Assembly: GCF_015689195.1 (NCBI RefSeq)
Contig: NZ_CP065044.1
Location: 4,030,001 to 4,094,000 of the forward strand
Direction: 5' to 3'
Length of the DNA stretch: 64,000 nucleotides
Source: Pectobacterium aroidearum
GTDB taxonomy: Bacteria > Pseudomonadota > Gammaproteobacteria > Enterobacterales > Enterobacteriaceae
A model generated the notes under the pieces. The model searched no databases and was not told where the DNA came from. It saw nothing but the letters and a program-made list of their open reading frames with translations. The position numbers and the translations under genes were made by a program. This document shows, one piece after another, positions 57,781 through 64,000 of the stretch (positions within the stretch are counted from its first letter, which is position 1; each line of letters starts with the position of its first letter).

Positions 57781-60173
57781 TTACCAACGATAGCTGACGT
57801 TCGCGCTAACGTTGCGGCCTTCACCGTAGTAGCACCAGTAGTTACACGCGCTGACATACTCACGGTTTGTCAGATTGGTTGCGTTGACCTGCAAGCGCCA
57901 GTCTTTGCTGAAATCATAGGCGATCATCGCATCCCACAGCGTATAAGCAGGAACCTTCATGTCCGCCGTATTGGCGATATCACCGTAAGAACTGCCCACA
58001 TAGCGTACGCCGCTGCCGATGCTTAACCCTTCCAGCTTGCCGTTAAAGGCATAGGTCGCCCAGCCAGACATAATGTGTTCAGGCAAGCCCGGCAGGCGTT
58101 TGCCCACTTCACCGACGGTACCTGATTTGGTCGTCTCCACTTCGTTGTATGTATAGTTTGCCGTCAGCGTCAGACCCGTATAAACCTCACCGCTCAATTC
58201 CAGCTCAAGGCCGCGTGAACGCGCTTCCCCCGCCTGAATAGTCATACTTGGGTTACTAGGATCCGTCGTTTTAACGTTTTTTTGTTCCAGATTAAACAGG
58301 GCAGCGGAGGCATAGCCGTTAAAGCCTTCCGGCGTGTATTTCACGCCAATTTCCGTCTGCTGGCCTTCTTCCGGTACATAAGGGCGTTCGTAACTATCGC
58401 GGCCTGACACAGGAAGGAACGATTCCGAATAACTGATGTAAGGGGAAATACCGTTATCAAACAGGTACATTACCCCGGCAGTCTTGGTGAACTTGGTATC
58501 ATCAGTGCGGGTATCAGCGCCTGATGAAAAATTACGGTCACGAGATTTCGCCACGTCGTAACGTCCACCCAGCAAGAAAATCAGACGATCATCGTACTTG
58601 ATCTGGTTCTGGACGTAATAACCGGTCTGATGGCGACCAGAGCGGTGATCAAAGAGCTGACTATCCGGTGACGTATAGTTACCGTAAACCGGGTTAAAAA
58701 TATCGATAGGGGCACCAAAGGAGTACAGGTTCGCATCGCGGCTTTGCGTATTGGCACGACGATAGTCGAACCCGAGCAGCAGCGTATTCTCAATATTCTC
58801 CCACTGCCATTCGCCAACCAGGCGGTTATCGGTAGCCCAGTTTTGCGCAAAACCGTCGCGGTAGGTCAACCCACGATTGGCTAACCGATCGCTGACAACA
58901 TTCGTTACCGGATCGGTATACATCCCCAGCACATAAGCGCCGCGCAGATCCATATTCAGATAGGAATAATTCAGGTTCTGGTGGAACGTCCAGGTGTCAT
59001 TCAGATGATGCGTGAATTCATAGCCCAGATTGAACTGACGGGTATCGTGATTGTTAATCCCCGGTTCACCCAGTGAGGTTTTATAGCCAACTTTACCAAA
59101 CGGCGTGTTATGCAGCGTACCGTACGGCAGTTTAAAGCCATTGGTCATGTCGGATTTCGTATCCATGTAGCTGGCTAACACGGTCAGTTCCGTATTTTCC
59201 CCAAGGAGCGTGACGCTAGGTGCTAAATAGAAACGCTTACTCTTAGAGAAATCCACCTCACCCGAGGTATCGCGCGCCAGCGCAACAACCCGGTATAGCA
59301 CTGAGCCGTCATCGTTTAACGGACCTGCACTGTCAACAGCCAAGTGGCGATAGTCGTTAGAGCCGTATTCCAGCTCCACTTTCCCCTGCGGCAAACGCGT
59401 AGGACGTTTGGTGATGACGTTAACCAGACCACCCGGCGGGTTTTGCCCGTACAGCACCGAGGCTGGGCCTTTCAGGACTTCGATACGTTCAACGCCGAAC
59501 GGTTCAATCTGCTGGCCATAGAACCCATCTTCATTCAGCGTCGCTAGGCCATTCTGGAATCGGGATTGATCGCTAAACCCACGAATGGTCACCCATTCGG
59601 CTTTATTATCCGGCCCGTATGGCGTAGCCAGAATCCCGCTGCTATAGCGCAGCGCCTGATCGATCTTTTGTGCTCCACGCTCTTCGATCTGCTTCTCTGT
59701 GACAACGGCAACCGCACGTGGCGTCTCTGAAATCGGCACATCCAGCTTCATCGCGGTATTCGGTGGAGCGGTGACAACGATCCGATCGTTTTTAGTCGTA
59801 GCAGGCGCGGTAACGGGGACTGGCGCAGTCGCCGTACGCTGCACTAGCGTCACACTGCCATCGGCGCTGTACTGTGCACTGAGGCCACTGCTGCTGAGAA
59901 TCTGCTGGAAGCCCTGTTCGACGCTGTAATTCCCCTGCAACCCAGCACCGCGTTTACCCGCGACCAATGCCGGATCGTAAGAAAGTAATACACCCGCCTG
60001 TTGGGCAAATTGATTGAGCACCTGATTGAGCGGACCGGACGACACCGCATATTGTTGGACAGGTGCCGCAGACGCGCATAGACCGCCGCCATCGGCAGCA
60101 CTGAGGCAAACGATGCCCCAAGTACCCCAGCACGTAAAGCACGCGCCAACAGGTGGGTACGGAATTTAACCAT
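57781..60173 (-). CDS. TonB-dependent siderophore receptor with STN domain, frameshifted after the signal peptide
   Basis: The main frame (57781 to about 60045 and beyond) encodes an STN domain (GPLNQVLNQFAQQAGVLLSYD), a plug (ALRYSSGILATPYGPDNKAEWVTIRGF; VERIEVLKGPASVLYGQNPPGGLVNVITKRP), and a barrel ending in NVSANVSYRW. It belongs to the FpvA/FoxA-like ferric siderophore receptors. The matching signal peptide (MVKFRTHLLARALRAGVLG...VLPMAA) starts at ATG 60171-60173 behind a good GGGGA, but is in another frame; the rest resumes as CASAAPVQQYAVSSGPL. One missing base near 60085-60100 explains the break. As written, only a signal-less product from an internal GTG could be made, so the gene is either a recent pseudogene or a sequencing error. 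The FecI/FecR pair downstream is its presumed regulator. Confidence 0.85.
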
Positions 60174-60911
60174 TATTTATCCCCTATCGCATGAGAAACG
60201 CTGTTTTCAGAATCTATGCCAATCGAGGGAGCAAAAAGGGGAACTGAAAATCGAAAAATAATTGAAATAATACGTTCTGAATCAGAATTATTACGAAAGA
60301 CGCATTGTCGATATTGGTAAACCGATACCGTTGCTAATAAAAAAACTGGCGTCCGTTTTATCAAAAAGTGCTATATGCCAATGAAGGCTATATCAGCCTA
60401 ACGTTATCTATAATTAGACGAGAGTCTACTTACTCATTTGTCACTCTTTAAGATTCAAGATGCTAAAAATAAAGAAATTTTTAAGAGCTTCTTACCAAGG
60501 TTTAATAAATCATCATGTTTAAAGGAATAATTCATGAGGAGGCGTAAAGAAAAGAGAATAGACGAGAAGAAGGTCAGGATAGTATCGAAACGTTTCGCTG
60601 TTTATTTTAAAGAGGCATATTATATACAATAAAATATATAACCCTCTATTTTTATTAACTTTTAACTTTATCACCGTTAATAAAGAACGTTTTTCATTCT
60701 TCATTCACGAACAATCGGCGCGACTTTATCACCCTGCTGGCCGCAAGTGGTTACCAGATAATAACCTACGCAATCGGTTGCTGTTGAAAAAGCGATGATA
60801 AATTAGCAATAACAATGTTATTAATAGCAACAGTTTTTCTTTTGCCGTTATTTTCCACTGGAAAATACACGCTTCTAGTCTTCCGGCCAGATAATCTACG
60901 ATGATGCAAGC
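60174..60911. other. Long AT-rich intergenic region with a possible 32-codon ORF
   Basis: This 738-bp region lies upstream of the receptor gene. It contains a short palindrome ttctgaatcagaa (60275-60287) near the receptor promoter. A 32-codon plus-strand ORF at 60534-60632 follows AAAGGA and encodes a very basic peptide (MRRRKEKRIDEKK...). No other gene or known RNA was recognised. Confidence 0.35.
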
Positions 60912-61304
60912 TTATGACGCCAGATTTGCCGAAGGCTCAACCGTATCCTGGTTCAGGATCAGCAAAGAAAGCACCCGGTTTTCAACGTTCAGCTTAGAGA
61001 AAGACAGCGTACTTAGTTGCTTTTTAGCAAAGCCATCAGACAACAAATCCGAGACCACCCGCGTACTTAACACGTTGGAATTCGTTATAAAGTCGTGATA
61101 GGCAAACTTCACGTTGATAGGTAGCACATCATCAATTGAGACGGGCGTATTCATTTCAGCACGCAATCCAAAATGGGCGTTGAAGGCAGAATTCGCGCAA
61201 ACGACCTTACACTTTTCGTCAATCACCGCCACAGCACGCCGATCGTTCTGAACTGGTTGAGAAAGCATGCCTAAAATTTCATTCCGGCCAAATATCAGAC
61301 TCAT
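60912..61304 (-). CDS. Orphan PAS-domain protein
   Basis: This 130-aa protein appears to be a single PAS domain (VAVIDEKCKVVCANSAFNAHFGL starts a classic PAS fold, and the last strand is NRVLSLLILNQD). There is no output domain. A strong Shine-Dalgarno (AGAGGAAACA) precedes the ATG. It may bind a small ligand or partner kinase. It is divergent from acs with about 900 bp between. No family name can be given. Confidence 0.7.
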   Translation of the reverse strand: MSLIFGRNEILGMLSQPVQNDRRAVAVIDEKCKVVCANSAFNAHFGLRAEMNTPVSIDDVLPINVKFAYHDFITNSNVLSTRVVSDLLSDGFAKKQLSTLSFSKLNVENRVLSLLILNQDTVEPSANLAS

Positions 61305-62206
61305 TGTTTCCTCTGCATCATGCTATGTAAAAAGATATCTCACAGCGCGCCATGACCTCACGGCACACCATTGATAAGCAATCAACCTACCGGAATTTAA
61401 AAGGTTTCCGGACTAATAGTGTTCTTCCCCACCCCAGAAAATCACCTAATGAAAATAGTGAATTTCGCTAACCGGAACCGTTTATACGTTCTCAGGCTAC
61501 CGGGGCTCAAACACCTGCCGCCTTACTCGGCGTCAGTGATGTTGGGTATATCTATGTTATTTATTTTTGGAAACCGGATATTTCTGAATAAGACACACAA
61601 AACAACACTTCATTTTTCTTTTTGTCAGCAGCTAGCACACGGCATCTTTACTCTTTTTAAGAAGGTCCACATCTGTGCTGTGGAACCCACTTAGAGTGTA
61701 GATTATTCACACTTATCTGCCCGTTGATAATCAGATAAATCTATTTCATTAATAGCCTACATATAATTAACAACCGAAACAAAATCATAACAAATGAAAC
61801 ACGGGCGAACGCGCTAAATAGCTGGTCCACGTAGAAATATACTCTGAACGGGGTTTTTACTATCGGCTGAATAAACGGGATCTTTATGCCTTTTGATCGT
61901 AAAGGGCGATCAAAAACTTGATAACAATAGATATAATCTATTGAAAACAATGAATTGATCGTTAATGACATTATAACAGCACAGATAATTCTGCTGACGA
62001 TCATATTGTGACATACATCACTTATCGCGTTTTGGCTACCACGAAAAAACTGCCTGTTTTCTGAACCAAAAGACTATCTTTTAAGTAACGCCTCACTGCT
62101 TTTCCTGCATTGCGTGATCAATCGCGCAAAAAAGAAACAAAGATAACTGGTTAACTACAATTAACCATTATTTGACATAGCATTAACATGTTTAAGGAGA
62201 AGCGCT
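61305..62206. other. Upstream region of acs
   Basis: This 902-bp AT-rich stretch contains the acs control region with a CRP site. Two small frames (plus 61419-61694 and minus 61741-62004) have poor coding features and no supporting start signals; they are not called. Confidence 0.5.
62005..62026 (+). promoter_or_regulatory. CRP site upstream of acs
   Basis: tgtga-catacat-type spacing: tgtga (62007-62011), six bases, tcact (62018-62022) matches 9 of 10 core bases, about 180 bp before the acs ATG. In E. coli acs is strongly CRP-activated from two upstream sites. Confidence 0.65.
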
Positions 62207-64000
62207 ATGACACAACATAATAAACATGCCATTCCCACCGCAATTGCGGAAAATGCACTGATAAATGCCCAGCAATACGAAAATATGTATCGGCTGTCCG
62301 TTGACGATCCCGCCGCTTTTTGGGGTGAGCAGGGAAAGATCGTCGATTGGATCAAACCCTATAAAACGATCAAGAACACCTCATTCGACCCTGGTCATAT
62401 CAGTATTCGTTGGTTTGAAGACGGCACGCTAAACGTGGCGGCAAACTGTCTGGATCGCCATCTGGCCGAACGTGGTGATCAAACGGCCATCATCTGGGAA
62501 GGTGATGACGCGACAGAAAGCAAGAAAGTCACCTATCGCGAACTGCATCAGTCCGTGTGCCGTTTCGCCAATGTGTTGAAGTCACAGGGCGTCAAGAAAG
62601 GCGATGTTGTTGCCATTTATATGCCGATGGTGCCGGAAGCCGCCGTAGCCATGCTGGCCTGCGCCAGAATTGGGGCGATTCACTCGGTGATCTTCGGCGG
62701 GTTCTCCCCTGAAGCCATTTCTGGGCGCATTATCGATTCCAGTGCCAAGCTGGTTATTACCGCCGATGAAGGCGTACGCGCCGGGCGGGTTATTCCACTG
62801 AAGAAGAATATTGATGAAGCGTTAAAGAACCCGAACGTCACCACCATTTCCAGCGTTATCGTTTTCCGTCGTACAGGTAAGATCGGTGAGTGGAAAGAGG
62901 GGCGCGATCTGTGGTGGCACGATCTGGTTGAAAAAGCAGACGATCATTGCCCGCCAGAAGAGATGAATGCGGAAGATCCGCTATTTATCCTTTATACATC
63001 AGGCTCGACCGGTAAACCCAAGGGCGTGTTGCACACCACGGGCGGCTATCTGGTTTATGCTGCACTGACTTTCAAATACGTCTTCGATTATCATCCCGGC
63101 GATATTTACTGGTGTACGGCAGATGTCGGCTGGGTCACAGGGCACAGCTACCTACTGTACGGCCCACTGGCATGCGGCGCGATTACGCTGATGTTCGAAG
63201 GTGTGCCAACCTGGCCAGACGCCAGACGCATGGCGCAAGTGGTCGATAAACATCAGGTCAATATTCTCTACACCGCTCCCACCGCGATCCGCGCGCTGAT
63301 GGCTGAAGGTGATAAAGCGATCGAAGGCACATCGCGTGAATCACTCAGGATCATGGGTTCCGTCGGTGAACCGATCAACCCGGAAGCCTGGGAATGGTAC
63401 TTTAACAAAATCGGCAACGGTAAATGTCCTATCGTCGACACCTGGTGGCAAACGGAAACGGGCGGTTTCATGATCACCCCACTGCCCGGCGCGATTGAAG
63501 CAAAAGCCGGCTCCGCGACACGTCCGTTCTTCGGTGTACAGCCTGCGCTCGTCGACAACCTCGGTAACCCGCAGGAAGGCACTGCGGAAGGCAATCTGGT
63601 CATCGTGGATTCCTGGCCGGGTCAGGCACGCACCCTGTTTGGCGATCACGATCGTTTCGAGCAAACCTACTTTTCTACCTTCAAAGGCATGTACTTCAGC
63701 GGTGACGGCGCGCGCCGTGACGAAGATGGCTATTACTGGATCACGGGCCGCGTTGACGACGTGCTGAACGTTTCCGGCCATCGTCTGGGGACGGCAGAAA
63801 TCGAGTCAGCACTCGTTGCCCATCCCAAAATTGCCGAAGCAGCAGTGGTTGGCATCCCACACCATATGAAAGGACAGGCTATTTACGCCTACATCACGCT
63901 GAACCACGGCGAAGAGCCGTCTAGCGAGCTGTATACGGAAGTTCGCAACTGGGTACGTAAAGAAATCGGCCCGATTGCGACTCCAGATATCCTGCACTGG
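62207..64000 (+). CDS. acs: Acetyl-CoA synthetase (3' end outside window)
   Basis: This open frame starts at ATG 62207 (AAGGAGA 6 bases upstream) and runs off the right edge after 598 codons; E. coli Acs has 652. It converts acetate, ATP and CoA to acetyl-CoA via acetyl-AMP. Visible motifs are the P-loop-like [18 protein letters not shown] (about 262-280), [48 protein letters not shown], and the hinge [25 protein letters not shown]. The conserved acetylation Lys near the C-terminus lies outside the window. Confidence 0.97.
   Translation, partial: MTQHNKHAIPTAIAENALINAQQYENMYRLSVDDPAAFWGEQGKIVDWIKPYKTIKNTSFDPGHISIRWFEDGTLNVAANCLDRHLAERGDQTAIIWEGDDATESKKVTYRELHQSVCRFANVLKSQGVKKGDVVAIYMPMVPEAAVAMLACARIGAIHSVIFGGFSPEAISGRIIDSSAKLVITADEGVRAGRVIPLKKNIDEALKNPNVTTISSVIVFRRTGKIGEWKEGRDLWWHDLVEKADDHCPPEEMNAEDPLFILYTSGSTGKPKGVLHTTGGYLVYAALTFKYVFDYHPGDIYWCTADVGWVTGHSYLLYGPLACGAITLMFEGVPTWPDARRMAQVVDKHQVNILYTAPTAIRALMAEGDKAIEGTSRESLRIMGSVGEPINPEAWEWYFNKIGNGKCPIVDTWWQTETGGFMITPLPGAIEAKAGSATRPFFGVQPALVDNLGNPQEGTAEGNLVIVDSWPGQARTLFGDHDRFEQTYFSTFKGMYFSGDGARRDEDGYYWITGRVDDVLNVSGHRLGTAEIESALVAHPKIAEAAVVGIPHHMKGQAIYAYITLNHGEEPSSELYTEVRNWVRKEIGPIATPDILHW

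Noticed and set aside
60519-60704. 61-codon minus-strand frame in the gap upstream of the receptor gene
   Set aside because: Low-complexity, AT-driven; no ribosome-binding site.
61741-62004. 87-codon minus-strand frame in the acs upstream region
   Set aside because: AT-driven, overlaps the acs control region and lacks a start signal.

Overview
The window reads as a chromosomal segment of a soft-rot enterobacterium, most likely Pectobacterium. The core genes closely resemble their E. coli counterparts, and grpE, nadK, recN, bamE, rnfH, ratA, smpB and ssrA are in the E. coli order. The accessory genes are those of a plant-cell-wall degrader: a fus ferredoxin-uptake operon, a galactan-type ABC transporter with a GH53 endogalactanase, a GH43 glycosidase with a GPH sugar symporter, and a TogT-like oligogalacturonide transporter behind a clear KdgR box. 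Both ends are truncated: a yfeY-like lipoprotein gene runs off the left edge and acs runs off the right edge. No tRNA, insertion sequence, phage gene or CRISPR array was seen.

Layout. 1-9.1 kb: yfeY, then fusB-fusA-fusC-fusD on the minus strand behind a Fur-like box, with a perfect 17-bp hairpin between fusA and fusC. 9.2-15.1 kb: ypeA, hemF-yaiI, mtr and maeB. 15.3-22.7 kb: a remnant of a BglG-type antiterminator, an EbgR/GanR-like repressor, and the ganE-F-G-K transporter with a GH53/ricin-lectin enzyme, with a CRP site upstream. 23-28 kb: nudK, gldA, an MFS exporter with a 9-codon leader ORF, a small tautomerase, and mntH. 28.2-34.2 kb: grpE with a sigma-32 promoter, nadK, recN with a LexA box and a 30-bp perfect palindrome, bamE, rnfH, ratA, smpB and tmRNA.

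34.4-38.6 kb: a looser, AT-richer accessory stretch after ssrA (unknown membrane protein, orphan binding protein, LysE exporter, GNAT, LysR). 38.9-42.5 kb: GPH symporter, GH43 and an unknown helical protein. 42.9-49.3 kb: nifJ, cybB, a nitrilase-family amidase and an L,D-transpeptidase. 49.4-56 kb: metY, a UxuB/YdfI-like reductase, a small membrane protein, togT and an AI-2E-family protein. 56.1-60.2 kb: a FecR/FecI pair and a TonB-dependent siderophore receptor whose signal peptide and body lie in different frames. 60.9-64 kb: an orphan PAS protein and the start of acs.

The themes are iron and metal acquisition (fus, mntH, FecIR and receptor), plant polysaccharide use (gan, GH43, togT, UxuB-like) and housekeeping stress functions. 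The least understood items are the hairpin-punctuated fus operon, the broken siderophore receptor, the palindrome at the recN ribosome-binding site, the coupled leader ORF, and the unknown genes after ssrA, beside nifJ and upstream of acs.
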